Below are positions 50,575-61,356 of a DNA stretch of 64,000 nucleotides, one piece after another. The stretch is from Flagellimonas profundi (GTDB lineage Bacteria > Bacteroidota > Bacteroidia > Flavobacteriales > Flavobacteriaceae), in assembly GCF_017313275.1 (NCBI RefSeq), contig NZ_JAFLNM010000003.1, forward strand, positions 219,261-283,260, written 5' to 3'. The notes beneath the pieces were generated by a model. It ran no database searches and was not told the origin of the DNA. It worked only from the letters and a program-made list of their open reading frames with translations. The translations under genes were made by a program, and so were the position numbers. Each line of letters opens with the position of its first letter. Position 1 is the first letter of the stretch.

Positions 50575-51294
50575 TTAAATTTTGGTGCAAACCACTTGAT
50601 TGTTGAATTCCAAACTAACTGTTACATAATCTTCCAAGGAATTGTCCTTGGCCGCCTTTGCATAAAAGGCCATAAAATTTTTGAACTTCTTGTTCAAATT
50701 GTCCACTCCGCCCAAGTTCACCACAAAATTTTCCATGCGGAACTTGAGCTGATATTTTCCTTCGTCCTCAATATGTATCCCAATGACATTCTTTCTCAGA
50801 AAATCATCATGGTTGATATAGTCCAAAATCACATAGGCATCCTCAAGGGTTTTACCTGTAATTTTCCCTGTGATTATGGGAACCCTTGCCGAATGATGTT
50901 TTGACAACGGCATGCGTTCGCCCTGATCATCCAAATAAAATCTGGAGACACCCTCTATTCTTCCAATTGGCTTTCGCTGAACTATCTTGGATACAAGTTC
51001 CCCGTTTACAGTAAGATAGACCTGGGCATTTTTGACCATATCATTGGATAGTATAATCTCCTCCATGGTATTCAAAACTAACTGTTCTTTGAGCGTGTTC
51101 TCGAGGGGTCCGTATTTTTGTATTAACAATTTATTAACCGCATCCTCAGTTAAATACAAATTATCTTCACCAACGAATTTTATAGTGACATCATTCACCT
51201 TTTTCTTTTGGTTTCTTTGATCGGCAAAACCGTAAAGCGCAACTACGGTTACCGACAAAAATGCCAGTTTTATGTGATCCCAATTAATGCGCAT
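50575..51294 (-). CDS. ftsQ: Cell division protein FtsQ/DivIB
   Basis: A 239-residue bitopic divisome protein. A short N-terminal cytoplasmic part and one membrane span (about 8-24, I-K-L-A-F-L-S-V-T-V-V-A-L-Y-G-F) precede a POTRA domain (D-V-T-I-K-F-V-G-E-D-N-L-Y-L-T) and the beta domain (V-N-G-E-L-V-S-K-I-V-Q-R-K-P). Identification rests on architecture and on its position between murC and ftsA. It overlaps murC by 11 bp. Confidence 0.88.
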   Translation of the reverse strand: MRINWDHIKLAFLSVTVVALYGFADQRNQKKKVNDVTIKFVGEDNLYLTEDAVNKLLIQKYGPLENTLKEQLVLNTMEEIILSNDMVKNAQVYLTVNGELVSKIVQRKPIGRIEGVSRFYLDDQGERMPLSKHHSARVPIITGKITGKTLEDAYVILDYINHDDFLRKNVIGIHIEDEGKYQLKFRMENFVVNLGGVDNLNKKFKNFMAFYAKAAKDNSLEDYVTVSLEFNNQVVCTKI

Positions 51295-52633
51295 AACTCA
51301 ATTCTTTTTTGATTTTCGGTACTTCCAGTCCAATATCCCCTGCACCAAGAGCAACCAATACTCCTGATTTGCAGTTCTTTACCTCTTTCAATAATGCTGA
51401 TTTAGAAATCAGTTTTTTATTTGGGTTCTCTATTTTTTCCAAAAGCCATTGGGAGGTGACCCCTTCGATGGGCTCTTCCCTGGCAGGGTAAATGTCCAGC
51501 AAGATGATTTCATCAAAATCAGAAAGACTTGTTGCAAAATCATCCGCAAAATCTTGTGTACGCGAGAATAGGTGTGGCTGAAAAATCACCGTCACCTTTT
51601 GCCCTGGATGCATTTCACGAATTGCCTGATACACTGCACTGATCTCTGTCGGATGATGGGCATAATCATCGATAAACACAAAATCCTTTTCCTTGATTTG
51701 GTAGGAAAACCTACGCTGAACACCCTTAAAAGTCCCCAAAGCTTTGGCAAGGCGGTGTGGTGGGCAGCCAGTTTGCACCGCCATCGCAAAAGCAGCTAAT
51801 CCATTGAGCAAATTGTGCCTTCCAGGTTTGTGGAACTGCACGTTCTTGATAATCTCAGAAGGCGTTACGAGATCAAATATGTAGGCTCCATGTTCAATTT
51901 CTATATTTTCTATACAGTAATCGGCACCATCATCAATACCAAAGGTGGTTCCCTCCAAAGGAAGCCCTTTGCGTACAAATAACTTTCCCCCAGGTTTGAT
52001 TCGATCCACAAATTCATTGAACGAATGCTCCAATTCTTCTTTTGTGCCATAAATATCCAAATGATCGGCATCCATCGATGTGATGCAAGCAACTGTTGGC
52101 GTTAATCGTAAAAACGAACGATCGAACTCATCTGCCTCCACTACCGAATATTCTGTACCGTCCAATACAAAGTTGCTATCAAAGTCTTCGGAAATACCTC
52201 CTAAAAACGCAGTCATCGGCAATTCGCATTCCTTGAGTAGATGTGCCAAAATACAGGTCGTGGTAGTTTTACCATGTGTACCTGCAACGGCCAAACAGAA
52301 TGAATCTTTGGTTATAATTCCGAGAACTTCGGAACGCTTTTTTATTGCAAATCCTTGGTGCTTGTAATATTGAAGTTCCGCATGTGTGGACGGTACTGCT
52401 GGGGTATAAACCACTAAGGTGTTTGGATGTTTGAAGGTGTCGGAGATCAAATCAACATTATCTTCAAAATGCACAGAAATACCCTTTTCCATCAAGTCGT
52501 CGGTGATAGGAGTCGGCGTGCGATCATAACCTGCCACCTCCTTGCCCACAAATTTGAAATAGCGTGCCAGGGCAGACATACCGATGCCTCCAATGCCAAT
52601 AAAATAAACGCTATGAATATCCTTCAAATTCAC
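51284..52633 (-). CDS. murC: UDP-N-acetylmuramate--L-alanine ligase
   Basis: A 449-residue cytoplasmic ligase that adds L-Ala to UDP-MurNAc. It has the Rossmann-like N-terminal domain ([15 protein letters not shown]), the ATP P-loop [11 protein letters not shown] (115-125), [18 protein letters not shown] and [10 protein letters not shown] in the C-terminal domain. The start overlaps murG by 4 bp, and the 3' end overlaps ftsQ. Confidence 0.97.
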   Translation of the reverse strand: MNLKDIHSVYFIGIGGIGMSALARYFKFVGKEVAGYDRTPTPITDDLMEKGISVHFEDNVDLISDTFKHPNTLVVYTPAVPSTHAELQYYKHQGFAIKKRSEVLGIITKDSFCLAVAGTHGKTTTTCILAHLLKECELPMTAFLGGISEDFDSNFVLDGTEYSVVEADEFDRSFLRLTPTVACITSMDADHLDIYGTKEELEHSFNEFVDRIKPGGKLFVRKGLPLEGTTFGIDDGADYCIENIEIEHGAYIFDLVTPSEIIKNVQFHKPGRHNLLNGLAAFAMAVQTGCPPHRLAKALGTFKGVQRRFSYQIKEKDFVFIDDYAHHPTEISAVYQAIREMHPGQKVTVIFQPHLFSRTQDFADDFATSLSDFDEIILLDIYPAREEPIEGVTSQWLLEKIENPNKKLISKSALLKEVKNCKSGVLVALGAGDIGLEVPKIKKELSYAH

Positions 52634-53718
52634 TTCAACAACTTTTCAATTTCATCCACAATATGTTCCGTGGCCTTGGGCATGGCCATTTTTTTGATGT
52701 TTTTCCCCAATTTTGCCTGGGTCTCTTCTGATTCCATTAATTCAGAAAAACTATGTTCAAATTCAGCATCCAACTCATCTTCCCGCAGCATAATGGCTGC
52801 ATCTTTGGCTACCAACGCCTTCGCATTTTGCGTTTGATGATCCTCTGCCACATTGGGCGATGGAATAAAAATCACAGGTTTACCCACCAAACAGAGTTCG
52901 GAGACCGATCCTGCACCCGCTCTTGAGATGATTACATCCGCAGCTGCGTAGGCAAAATCCATTCGGTTGACAAAGGCCAACACCTTGATCGTATCCGACT
53001 CGTATTTTTTGTATTCTTCATGATACAGTTTGCCACATTGCCAAAGCACTTGCAACCCTTGATTTTTGAAAAAGTCAAGCTCCTTTTCAATCAACTGGTT
53101 GATTCTTCGGGCACCAAGGCTACCTCCTAGTACTAAAACCGTTTTTTTGTCACCATCGAGCCCAAAAAAAGCAGCTGCTTCCTGTTTTCCTTCCTTTATC
53201 GTTACCAAATCGGTTCGGATGGGGTTTCCAGTTTTCACGATCTTTTCTTTCGGAAAAAAGCGCTCCATGCCATCATAGGCCACGCAAATCTTCTCTGCTT
53301 TTCCCGCCAATAGCTTGTTGGTGATTCCCGCAAAGGAATTCTGTTCTTGCAGCACGCAGGGGACACCAGCGCTTTCGGCCATCCGCAACAATGGTCCACT
53401 TGCAAAACCTCCTGTACCAATGGCCACATGGGGCTTGAACTGTTTCACTATTTTGCGCGCTTCTAACAAACTACTTATCAGTTTAAATGGAAACATGAGA
53501 TTTTTCAATGTCAGCTTCCGTTGTATTCCACTTATCCACAAGCCCTTTATTTCATATCCTGCTTGCGGTACTTTTTCCATTTCCATTTTATCCTTTGCTC
53601 CCACGAACAAAAACTGTGCATCTGGATATCTCCTCTTCAACTCGTTCGCAATGGCCACGGCCGGATAAATATGTCCTCCCGTTCCTCCTCCAGAAAGTAT
53701 AAACCTATATCTGTCCAC
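52630..53718 (-). CDS. murG: UDP-GlcNAc transferase for lipid II (MurG)
   Basis: A 362-residue peripheral membrane glycosyltransferase that adds GlcNAc to lipid I. Signatures are [14 protein letters not shown] (N-terminal G-loop), [20 protein letters not shown], and [10 protein letters not shown] for UDP-GlcNAc binding. The length is normal (about 355-365). It overlaps ftsW by 14 bp. Confidence 0.97.
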   Translation of the reverse strand: MDRYRFILSGGGTGGHIYPAVAIANELKRRYPDAQFLFVGAKDKMEMEKVPQAGYEIKGLWISGIQRKLTLKNLMFPFKLISSLLEARKIVKQFKPHVAIGTGGFASGPLLRMAESAGVPCVLQEQNSFAGITNKLLAGKAEKICVAYDGMERFFPKEKIVKTGNPIRTDLVTIKEGKQEAAAFFGLDGDKKTVLVLGGSLGARRINQLIEKELDFFKNQGLQVLWQCGKLYHEEYKKYESDTIKVLAFVNRMDFAYAAADVIISRAGAGSVSELCLVGKPVIFIPSPNVAEDHQTQNAKALVAKDAAIMLREDELDAEFEHSFSELMESEETQAKLGKNIKKMAMPKATEHIVDEIEKLLK

Positions 53719-54910
53719 TTAACACTTCTAAAGGGTTTGTTTCATCTATTCCATGGGATTGCTCCTCTAAATTTTCTTTTTTATTGCTGGCACTCAACAC
53801 AATTCCAATGGCCATACAGGTCATCCAAATAGATGTCCCGCCCATACTGATCAATGGCAAAGGCTGACCCGTAACCGGAAACAATTGTACCACAACGGCC
53901 ATATTGATGAACGCCTGAAACACAATGGGCAGCCCGACCCCTATCACCAATAATTTTGAAAACACAGTTTTAGACGAATGTGCCACGACCACGATACGGA
54001 ACAGCAGGAGTAGATAGAAAAAGAGCAAAGCTCCGCCTCCCAGCAATCCATACTCTTCAATAATAATGGCAAAAATGAAATCGGATGTACTCTGGGACAA
54101 CATGTTCTTCATTACACTCTTTCCCGCTCCTTTGCCCACAACGCCCCCTTCGGCAACTGCAATTTGGGCCAGGGTCAATTGATGCAGGTCATCCTTATCG
54201 GCTTGCTCAGGGTGAATAAAGGTCTCTATTCTCGATTTCCAGGTTCCGGCACGTTGTGGCAAAACCTCAGGTGCTTTGAACAGCACAAATAGAAACATGC
54301 CCGCCAGCACGATTCCAGTCCCCGCCATGGCGAACAAATATTTTAAAGGATATCCGCCCAAAAAACACAACACCAAAGCCATAAAACTGATAATGGCCGC
54401 CGTTGAGAAGTTTTCGGGCAAAATCAAGAGCACCACCAAAGCCACAGGCAACCATAAAGGCAGAATACTTTCTTTGAAGGTTATCTTAACATCTTTGATC
54501 TTCGTCAGATACCTGGCAATCCAAATCATTAAAACAACCGCAGCCAATGTCGATGTCTGGAAATTGACCCCGACCAATGGAATTTTTATCCAACGGTTTG
54601 CCGTTACCCCACCAATCCGTGTTTCCACTGTCAAAGTGTAAATCAATAATAGGATAACGATGGGCATGGCAATAATGGAAAGCCCTTTGAAATAATGCGT
54701 AGGTATCCTGTGGACGGCATAGATTATACCGAAGCCCAAAAACAGCAGCACAGCATGTTTTACCAAATGTCCCAAAGTGGTCCCGTCACCGTTAACATAG
54801 ACCAAATTGGTACTGGCACTGTACACCGGCAAAAATGAGAAAAGTGCCAACAGGGCCACTACGCCCCAAATAGCTTTATCACCTTTCAGATTTTTGAAAA
54901 TTGCCAACAC
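53705..54910 (-). CDS. ftsW: Septal peptidoglycan glycosyltransferase FtsW (SEDS)
   Basis: A 401-residue SEDS-family membrane protein with about ten hydrophobic spans that polymerises lipid II at the septum together with FtsI. Conserved stretches include G-N-G-type [28 protein letters not shown] and [16 protein letters not shown]. The position inside dcw between murD and murG identifies it as FtsW rather than RodA. Confidence 0.95.
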   Translation of the reverse strand: MLAIFKNLKGDKAIWGVVALLALFSFLPVYSASTNLVYVNGDGTTLGHLVKHAVLLFLGFGIIYAVHRIPTHYFKGLSIIAMPIVILLLIYTLTVETRIGGVTANRWIKIPLVGVNFQTSTLAAVVLMIWIARYLTKIKDVKITFKESILPLWLPVALVVLLILPENFSTAAIISFMALVLCFLGGYPLKYLFAMAGTGIVLAGMFLFVLFKAPEVLPQRAGTWKSRIETFIHPEQADKDDLHQLTLAQIAVAEGGVVGKGAGKSVMKNMLSQSTSDFIFAIIIEEYGLLGGGALLFFYLLLLFRIVVVAHSSKTVFSKLLVIGVGLPIVFQAFINMAVVVQLFPVTGQPLPLISMGGTSIWMTCMAIGIVLSASNKKENLEEQSHGIDETNPLEVLSGQI

Positions 54911-54913
54911 GTT

Positions 54914-56248
54914 TTACAGGTTTTTTATCGCGTTTTTAAATTGATCTCCTCTATCTTCATAATTTTTGAAAAGGTCGAAACTTGCACAGGCCGGGGACAG
55001 CAAAACAGCATCTCCTCGCTCTGCAACTTTGTAGGCCACCTTTACGGCCTCTTCCATGGAATAGGTCTCCACCATAAGGTCGATTACGTTCCCAAAAGCA
55101 TCTATCAACTTGGAGTTGTCCACTCCCAGGCAAATGATAGCCTTCACCTTTTCCCGCACCAGTGGCATCAACTCGGAATAATCGTTTCCCTTATCCACTC
55201 CACCGGCAATCCAAATTATCGGCTTTTTGATACCGTCAAGGGCATAAAAAGTCGCATTAACATTGGTTGCCTTGGAGTCGTTGATGTACTCCACATGGTT
55301 TATTTTCAACACATTCTCCAGTCTGTGGGGCACGCCCTGAAAAGACTGAATACTCTGGCGAATTGTCTCTTTTCTGACCTTAACCAGCATGGCTGCCATG
55401 CTTGCCGCCATTGTGTTTTTTACGTTGTGCTGACCTTCCAAGGCCAAAATATCTTCACTCATTTCCAAGGTTTTATTTTCTAATTTTATTGTTATCGTTT
55501 TATCTTTCAACCAAGCTCCCTCTTTCAATTCCCGCTTTAGCGAAAAGGGCAATAATTTGGATTGAACTGGGTGTTTTTTCAACCAATCCTGAATCACTTC
55601 ATCATCGGCATCATAAATCAGATAATCATCTTCATCCTGATTCATAGCGATTCTGAATTTGGATGCGATATAGTTTTCAAATTTGTACTCATACCTATCC
55701 AAATGATCGGGCGTTATGTTGGTGATCATCGCGATGTGTGGTTTAAAATCCACAATACCATCTAACTGAAAGCTGCTGATCTCCAGGACATAGTGCTCAA
55801 AGTCTTGTTCGGCCACCATTTTAGCATAGCTATCACCAATGTTTCCAGCCATACCTACGTTCAGCCCACCATCTTTTAAAATATGGTAGGTCAACATGGT
55901 TGTCGTTGTTTTTCCATTACTGCCCGTGATTCCAATAAGGGTTGCATCTGTATATTTTGACGCGAACTCTATCTCCGAAATCACTGGAACACCTTTTTGG
56001 ACCAGTGTTTTGACTAAAGGCACGTTATCTGGAATACCCGGACTCTTCATCACCACATCGGCATTCAAAATCTTGGCTTCGGTATGTTCACCAGACTCCC
56101 ATTCAATCTCAAAATGTTCAAGAACTTTTTTATATTTCTCCTTTATTTCGCCCTTATCCGAAACAAAGACCTCAAATCCTTTTTGCTGACCTAAAATGGC
56201 GGTTCCAACGCCACTTTCCCCTCCTCCAAGTATCACCAAGCGGCCCAT
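54914..56248 (-). CDS. murD: UDP-N-acetylmuramoylalanine--D-glutamate ligase
   Basis: A 444-residue ligase that adds D-Glu to UDP-MurNAc-L-Ala. It has the N-terminal G-G-G-E-S-G-V-G, the P-loop I-T-G-S-N-G-K-T-T-T (about 109-118), N-I-T-P-D-H-L-D-R-Y, N-D-S-K-A-T-N-V-N-A-T and the C-terminal L-L-S-P-A-C-A-S-F-D. It lies 2 bp after mraY and 3 bp before ftsW. Confidence 0.97.
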   Translation of the reverse strand: MGRLVILGGGESGVGTAILGQQKGFEVFVSDKGEIKEKYKKVLEHFEIEWESGEHTEAKILNADVVMKSPGIPDNVPLVKTLVQKGVPVISEIEFASKYTDATLIGITGSNGKTTTTMLTYHILKDGGLNVGMAGNIGDSYAKMVAEQDFEHYVLEISSFQLDGIVDFKPHIAMITNITPDHLDRYEYKFENYIASKFRIAMNQDEDDYLIYDADDEVIQDWLKKHPVQSKLLPFSLKRELKEGAWLKDKTITIKLENKTLEMSEDILALEGQHNVKNTMAASMAAMLVKVRKETIRQSIQSFQGVPHRLENVLKINHVEYINDSKATNVNATFYALDGIKKPIIWIAGGVDKGNDYSELMPLVREKVKAIICLGVDNSKLIDAFGNVIDLMVETYSMEEAVKVAYKVAERGDAVLLSPACASFDLFKNYEDRGDQFKNAIKNL

Positions 56249-56250
56249 TT

Positions 56251-57471
56251 TTATCGAATTTTAAGTGTAACAATGCTGATAATGGCCAGCATGATTCCTA
56301 TAATCCAAAAACGGGTTACTATTTTACTCTCGTGATATGATTTTTTCTGATAATGATGGTGTAATGGAGCCATCAAAAATATACGCTTCCCTTCGCCATA
56401 TTTTTTCTTGGTGTGCTTAAAATAACCCACTTGCAACATCACCGACAGTGACTCTGCAAAGAAGATTCCGCATAAAATCGGGATCAACAATTCTTTTCTT
56501 ACGATAATGGCAATTACCGCGATAACGCCACCAATGGTCAAACTACCTGTATCTCCCATAAATACCTGGGCAGGGTAGGTGTTGTACCATAAAAATCCGA
56601 CCAGTGCCCCTACAAAAGCGGCAATGAAAACCACCAATTCACCAACCCTGGGCAAGTAGAAAATATCCAGGTAGTCCGAGAATTCAATATTGCCCGACAC
56701 CCAAGCAAAAATTCCCAAGGTCAGGACAATTATGGCCGACGAACCAGCCGCGAGACCGTCTATCCCGTCGGTTAAATTGGCGCCGTTCGATACGGCGGTG
56801 ACGATAAGGATTACAACGGGTATAAAAATGAGCCATGCATAGTCTTCCGCACCTTCACCGATCCACGAGATAAAATCTGCATAATCGAGTTCGTTGTTCT
56901 TAAAAAAGGGCACATTGGTTCGGACAGCTTTGGTCTCCTCACCAAACACTCTTTCTACTTTAAAATTTTCGGTAATCGTTGATGTATCCTTCTCCTTGAT
57001 GGTCACCGCTGGATGAAAGTATAGGGTAATGCCAACAATCAATCCAAGTCCTACCTGCCCCATTACCTTAAATCTACCTTTGAGACCCTCTTTATCCTTC
57101 TTGAAGATTTTGATGTAATCGTCGATAAAGCCGATAATTCCCATCCAAACAGTGGTAACGATCAAAAGAATTACATAAATATTTTTGATGTCTGCGAAAA
57201 GAATGACGGGCAACAAGGTGGACATTATGATGATCAAACCTCCCATAGTGGGTGTCCCAGCTTTTTGCTTTTGCCCTTCCAGACCAAGGTCGCGGATACT
57301 TTCACCAATCTGTTTTTTCTGTAGAAACAGAATAATTCGCTTTCCGTAGACCATGGCGATCAATAGGGACAACAATACGGACATTGCCGCTCTGAAGGTG
57401 AGGAACTGAAAAAGTCCGGCACCTGGCAGTTGGTATTGCTTCTCTAAATATTCGAATAAGTAGTATAACAT
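56251..57471 (-). CDS. mraY: Phospho-N-acetylmuramoyl-pentapeptide transferase
   Basis: A 406-residue integral membrane enzyme that makes lipid I from UDP-MurNAc-pentapeptide and undecaprenyl phosphate. Signatures are [15 protein letters not shown] (the Asp pair), [23 protein letters not shown] and A-P-L-H-H-H-Y. It is longer than E. coli MraY (360) by an extra loop around residues 155-205, a feature I recall from Bacteroidota. It lies 8 bp after murE. Confidence 0.97.
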   Translation of the reverse strand: MLYYLFEYLEKQYQLPGAGLFQFLTFRAAMSVLLSLLIAMVYGKRIILFLQKKQIGESIRDLGLEGQKQKAGTPTMGGLIIIMSTLLPVILFADIKNIYVILLIVTTVWMGIIGFIDDYIKIFKKDKEGLKGRFKVMGQVGLGLIVGITLYFHPAVTIKEKDTSTITENFKVERVFGEETKAVRTNVPFFKNNELDYADFISWIGEGAEDYAWLIFIPVVILIVTAVSNGANLTDGIDGLAAGSSAIIVLTLGIFAWVSGNIEFSDYLDIFYLPRVGELVVFIAAFVGALVGFLWYNTYPAQVFMGDTGSLTIGGVIAVIAIIVRKELLIPILCGIFFAESLSVMLQVGYFKHTKKKYGEGKRIFLMAPLHHHYQKKSYHESKIVTRFWIIGIMLAIISIVTLKIR

Positions 57472-57479
57472 GGACTACA

Positions 57480-58943
57480 CTATTTTTTTAGGCTCTCCAG
57501 AGCTTCTTTTACTTCTTTAAAATCATCAAAATCCACCCTGACACCATTGGTCTCCTGATAGGTCTCATGGCCTTTTCCCGCCACGAGAATTATATCGTTG
57601 GCCACAGCAAGTTTACATGCTGTTTTTATGGCCTGTTTTCTATTTTCGATGGACAATACCTTTCGAACATTTTGAGCCTCCACTCCTGCTTCCATCTCTT
57701 CAATAATGGTAGTAGGCGATTCTGTTCTCGGGTTGTCGGATGTAAAAATGGCCTGGTCGCTCATTTCTGAAGCGATATGACCCATAACCGGACGCTTAGA
57801 CTTGTCACGGTCACCACCACACCCCACTACGGTGATGACGTTTTCATTTCCAGTCCTCAATGCATTGATTGTAACCAATACATTTTTAAGTGCGTCCGGC
57901 GTATGGGCATAATCAACAATAGCCGTTATTTTATCTTTTGATATGTAATATTGAAACCTGCCATCCACGTTCTCCAACTCGCTCATCAGTCTGAGGATTT
58001 CCATTTTTTCGAGACCCAGAATATCGGCAGTGGCGTAAATGGCTAGTAAATTATAAGCATTAAAATCCCCAATAAGTTTGGTCCACAACTCATTGTCGTC
58101 AACCTTTAACAATTGACCGTTGAATTGCTTTTCCAAGATCTGTGCCCTGTAATCAGCAAAGGATTTTAAAGCGTAGGTATATTTTTTGGCCTTAGTGTTC
58201 TGTAACATCACCAAACCATTTTTATCGTCTATGTTGACCAAGGCAAAAGCAGTCTTGGGCAATCCATCGAACAATTTTTTCTTGGTATCCCGATATTCGG
58301 CAAAGGTTTTATGGTAATCCAAATGATCATGGGATAAATTGGTGAAGATGGCCCCTTCAAAAAATAGTCCTTTTGCTCTTTTTTGATGGATCCCATGCGA
58401 ACTCACTTCCATAAAACAGAACTCCACCCCAACATCGTTCATGATGGACAAGTATTTATTGATGGTAAGCACATCCGGAGTGGTGTGGGTAGCTTTATAT
58501 TCTTTATCATCTACCAATACTTTAATTGTAGAGATCAACCCCACTTTAAACCCGGCCTTTTTAAAGAGATTATACAAGAGCGTGGTTACCGTGGTCTTGC
58601 CATTGGTACCGGTAACACCAACCAATTTTAGATTTTTGGAAGGGTTATCGTAAAAGTTGGAAGCGATCACAGCCAAGGCACTATTGCAATTATCAACCTG
58701 CAAGTAGGTGACCCCATTGACCATAATTTTTGGAAGCTCCTCGCACACAATGGCCCTTGCTCCGGAATCCACTGCTTTTTGGATGAATTTATGTCCATCG
58801 GTAACGGTACCACGAATAGCAACGAACACATCATCCATTTCGACCTTCCTGGAATCGAAATGAACATTGTTCACCATTACGTTGGTATCTCCGCTCACCG
58901 CTGAGAGACTTACTCCATACAATATGTCCTTCAGTAACTTCAT
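57480..58943 (-). CDS. murE: UDP-MurNAc-tripeptide synthetase (meso-diaminopimelate type)
   Basis: A 487-residue ligase that adds the third residue of the stem peptide. The P-loop V-T-G-T-N-G-K-T-T-V is at about 110-119. The substrate motif S-D-N-P-R-T-E-S-P contains D-N-P-R, which marks meso-diaminopimelate-adding enzymes as opposed to the lysine type. S-H-D-H-L-D-Y-H and G-K-G-H-E-T are also present. Its ATG overlaps the ftsI stop (ATGA). Confidence 0.97.
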   Translation of the reverse strand: MKLLKDILYGVSLSAVSGDTNVMVNNVHFDSRKVEMDDVFVAIRGTVTDGHKFIQKAVDSGARAIVCEELPKIMVNGVTYLQVDNCNSALAVIASNFYDNPSKNLKLVGVTGTNGKTTVTTLLYNLFKKAGFKVGLISTIKVLVDDKEYKATHTTPDVLTINKYLSIMNDVGVEFCFMEVSSHGIHQKRAKGLFFEGAIFTNLSHDHLDYHKTFAEYRDTKKKLFDGLPKTAFALVNIDDKNGLVMLQNTKAKKYTYALKSFADYRAQILEKQFNGQLLKVDDNELWTKLIGDFNAYNLLAIYATADILGLEKMEILRLMSELENVDGRFQYYISKDKITAIVDYAHTPDALKNVLVTINALRTGNENVITVVGCGGDRDKSKRPVMGHIASEMSDQAIFTSDNPRTESPTTIIEEMEAGVEAQNVRKVLSIENRKQAIKTACKLAVANDIILVAGKGHETYQETNGVRVDFDDFKEVKEALESLKK

Positions 58944-60949
58944 GAAAGCTCCAACACTATTTTTTTGACCTGTTTGATATTGGTCCCTTGGTTTACCGAT
59001 TGATTTTTAACCTTTCCATTGCCGTGCACCTCCACTTCGATTCCCAAATTTTCCAAAAGGGAAACGGCATCCATTCCACTCATGCCCTTTACATTGGGCA
59101 CGGTATTATATTTTTTCTGGACTTTGGCATAATACTGCTGGTAGTCTTTATCCAAATCCTTGTCTTCCATAATTCTGCCATCTACCTCATCCACCATTGG
59201 TGAAATGGCGTGTATTTTTTGTGCCATGGACTTAAAAACAGGACCGGACACGTCAGCCCCGTAATACCCTTCATCCTTGTCTGGTTCATGAATGACCACT
59301 ATGCAGGAATATTTGGGGTTATCCGCAGGAAAGTACCCTGCGAACGAGGAGATATAAGCCAATTTATCCGGGTTTTTCTCCACGTAGTTTTTTTGTGTAG
59401 TTCCCGTTTTACCTGCCATGGAAAAATTTTTGGAATACATCCTATGCCCCGTACCATAATCCCTCTCCACTACGTCTTTCAACAATTGCTGAGCCTTTTT
59501 AACGGTCTCATCGGAACAAATGGAGGGATTCAAAACTTCTTTGCCAAATCGCTTCAATACCTTGTTGCCCTCTCGTACTTCTTGAATCAATCGAGGTTTT
59601 ACATATTCCCCATCATTGGCTATGGCATTGTAAAAGGCCAAGGTTTGAATCGGTGTCAGCGACACTTCGTAACCGTGCGACATCCAACCCAGAGAAATTC
59701 CTGACCAACCTTTATCCCCAGGGTAACGAATTACAGGGTCACCTTCACCAATAATAGGTAGACCTAATTTTTTATGAAGTCCCATATTCATAAGGCGGTT
59801 CACAAATTTTTCAGGTTGTTCCTTATAGTTTTCATTGATGATTTTTGCAAAAGCCGTGTTGGATGAAACCGCAAAAGCTTTGGCTACCGTAATTTCACCA
59901 TAACCGCCCCATTTGGAATCCTTTACAACACCATCATAAATACGGTATCTTCCGTTTTCGGTATCGATGACCGTACTGGTGTCCACAACCTTATCTTCCA
60001 AAGCGGCCACCATGGACATCAATTTAAAAGTAGAACCAGGCTCATGGGATTCACCTACCGCATAGTTCAGTTTTTCATAATATTTTCCTTCGGAAGTCCT
60101 GCCCAAATTGGAAATCGCCTTAATTTCACCGGTTTCGGTTTCCATCACTACCACACAACCGTGGTCGGCCTTATATCGTTCCAATTGCTTTAACAATTCG
60201 TGATGGGCGATATCCTGAATATTGACATCGATGGTCGAAACCACATCCAATCCATCTTGCGGCTCCACTATATTGTCCAGACCTACAGGCTTCCACTGCC
60301 CCTTGGCTATTTTCTGCTTTAATCGTTTACCTTCCTTGCCGCGCAAATAAGATTCTCCAAAGGCACCGTCCAATCCTACGCGGGTGTAGTATCCGTTTTC
60401 GTCCACACGCTCGTAACCAATGCTTCTGGCGGCCATTTTACCCAAAGGATATTCACGAACCACACGATGTGTTTCAATAAAGCCTCCTTTATAAGGTCCC
60501 AGGTTGAACAATGGAAATTGTTTGATCCGTACATAATCCAAATACCCCACATTACGGGCTACCAACTTGTATCGATTACCATTGGCTCTCGCTTTACGGA
60601 ACAATTGTCTGTAATAGGACGATGGCCTATCGAACAATTTGCCCAAGGAATCGGATAGTGCGGCCACATGGTTCTCAAAGTTTTCCTGAGAAACGGTCTT
60701 AGCGTCAAACCTGATTTCATATTTAGGAACGGATGCCGCCAACAAACTACCATCTTCGGAATATAGGTTTCCACGATTGGGCTCAATGGTAAACATCTTT
60801 TCGGTCTTGCTCAGCGCAAGCTCCTTATATTTTTCGCCCTGCACCATTTGAATATCCACCAACTTGACCACAACGGCAATGGCCAACATAAGAAGGCCTC
60901 CCGCTACGAGGTAAAGTCTGTTCATGATATTTTTTTCGGTAATGGCCAC
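58940..60949 (-). CDS. ftsI: Septal transpeptidase (class B penicillin-binding protein) with PASTA domain
   Basis: A 669-residue bitopic class B PBP that cross-links septal peptidoglycan. It has one membrane span (about 10-30), a dimerisation domain, and a transpeptidase with S306-T-F-K309 (SxxK), S362-S-N364 (SxN) and M-A-G-K-T-G-T-T. A single C-terminal PASTA domain (V-P-N-V-K-G-M-S-G-M-D-A and on, about 612-669) is unlike E. coli FtsI. The first start is GTG 60949, overlapping the ftsL stop as TAGTG; ATG 60925 (M-N-R-L-Y-L-V) is an alternative. Confidence 0.95.
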   Translation of the reverse strand: MAITEKNIMNRLYLVAGGLLMLAIAVVVKLVDIQMVQGEKYKELALSKTEKMFTIEPNRGNLYSEDGSLLAASVPKYEIRFDAKTVSQENFENHVAALSDSLGKLFDRPSSYYRQLFRKARANGNRYKLVARNVGYLDYVRIKQFPLFNLGPYKGGFIETHRVVREYPLGKMAARSIGYERVDENGYYTRVGLDGAFGESYLRGKEGKRLKQKIAKGQWKPVGLDNIVEPQDGLDVVSTIDVNIQDIAHHELLKQLERYKADHGCVVVMETETGEIKAISNLGRTSEGKYYEKLNYAVGESHEPGSTFKLMSMVAALEDKVVDTSTVIDTENGRYRIYDGVVKDSKWGGYGEITVAKAFAVSSNTAFAKIINENYKEQPEKFVNRLMNMGLHKKLGLPIIGEGDPVIRYPGDKGWSGISLGWMSHGYEVSLTPIQTLAFYNAIANDGEYVKPRLIQEVREGNKVLKRFGKEVLNPSICSDETVKKAQQLLKDVVERDYGTGHRMYSKNFSMAGKTGTTQKNYVEKNPDKLAYISSFAGYFPADNPKYSCIVVIHEPDKDEGYYGADVSGPVFKSMAQKIHAISPMVDEVDGRIMEDKDLDKDYQQYYAKVQKKYNTVPNVKGMSGMDAVSLLENLGIEVEVHGNGKVKNQSVNQGTNIKQVKKIVLELS

Positions 60950-61266
60950 TATTCCGCTGATTTTACTTTTATTTTTTTTGGTGGGTTTTGCGATGGCGTC
61001 AATCCTTTTTCGGCGACCACCTCGCGCAGGGTAGATTCGAGTTTCAGTTGCTGTACATTGGAACGAGCCTCAAAAAATTCACTTTTAAGTTTTCGCACTT
61101 CTTCGTTCAACTCGGCAATCTCCAAAACTTTTTTATCGGCATTATGGCTGCTGGAAATCATCAGGGCAGCCAAGAAAGAGGCGAACAACAAAAACATCCA
61201 GTTCTTGGGAGCATCGCCGCTCACCAAAAACTTTCCTTTTAGTATGTCCAGTAATCCTTTTCTCAT
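60949..61266 (-). CDS. ftsL: FtsL-like divisome protein
   Basis: A 105-residue bitopic protein: a short cytoplasmic part, one membrane span (about 24-39, M-F-L-L-F-A-S-F-L-A-A-L-M-I), then a coiled coil (L-N-E-E-V-R-K-L-K-S-E-F-F-E-A-R). This is the FtsL architecture, and the place between rsmH and ftsI is where ftsL belongs. Sequence similarity to E. coli FtsL is minimal, so the assignment is by structure and context. A 90-bp gap with a REP-like hairpin separates it from rsmH. Confidence 0.82.
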   Translation of the reverse strand: MRKGLLDILKGKFLVSGDAPKNWMFLLFASFLAALMISSSHNADKKVLEIAELNEEVRKLKSEFFEARSNVQQLKLESTLREVVAEKGLTPSQNPPKKIKVKSAE

Positions 61267-61314
61267 TTTGCGTTCCTTTTGTCATTCCCGTGCATTCGGT
61301 AATCTATCCTTCAA

Positions 61315-61340
61315 TCATCTTTCGACAGCACTCAAGATGA
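61315..61340. repeat. REP-like hairpin inside the dcw operon
   Basis: TCATCTT / AAGATGA 7-bp stem around TCGACAGCACTC. The loop pattern TCGACANNNCTC is shared with 9390-9411. A nearby GTCATTCCCGTG (61281-61292) also resembles parts of dispersed Bacteroidota repeats. It fills the only sizeable gap between dcw genes (61267-61356). Confidence 0.55.
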
Positions 61341-61356
61341 CATTTCAACTACACCT

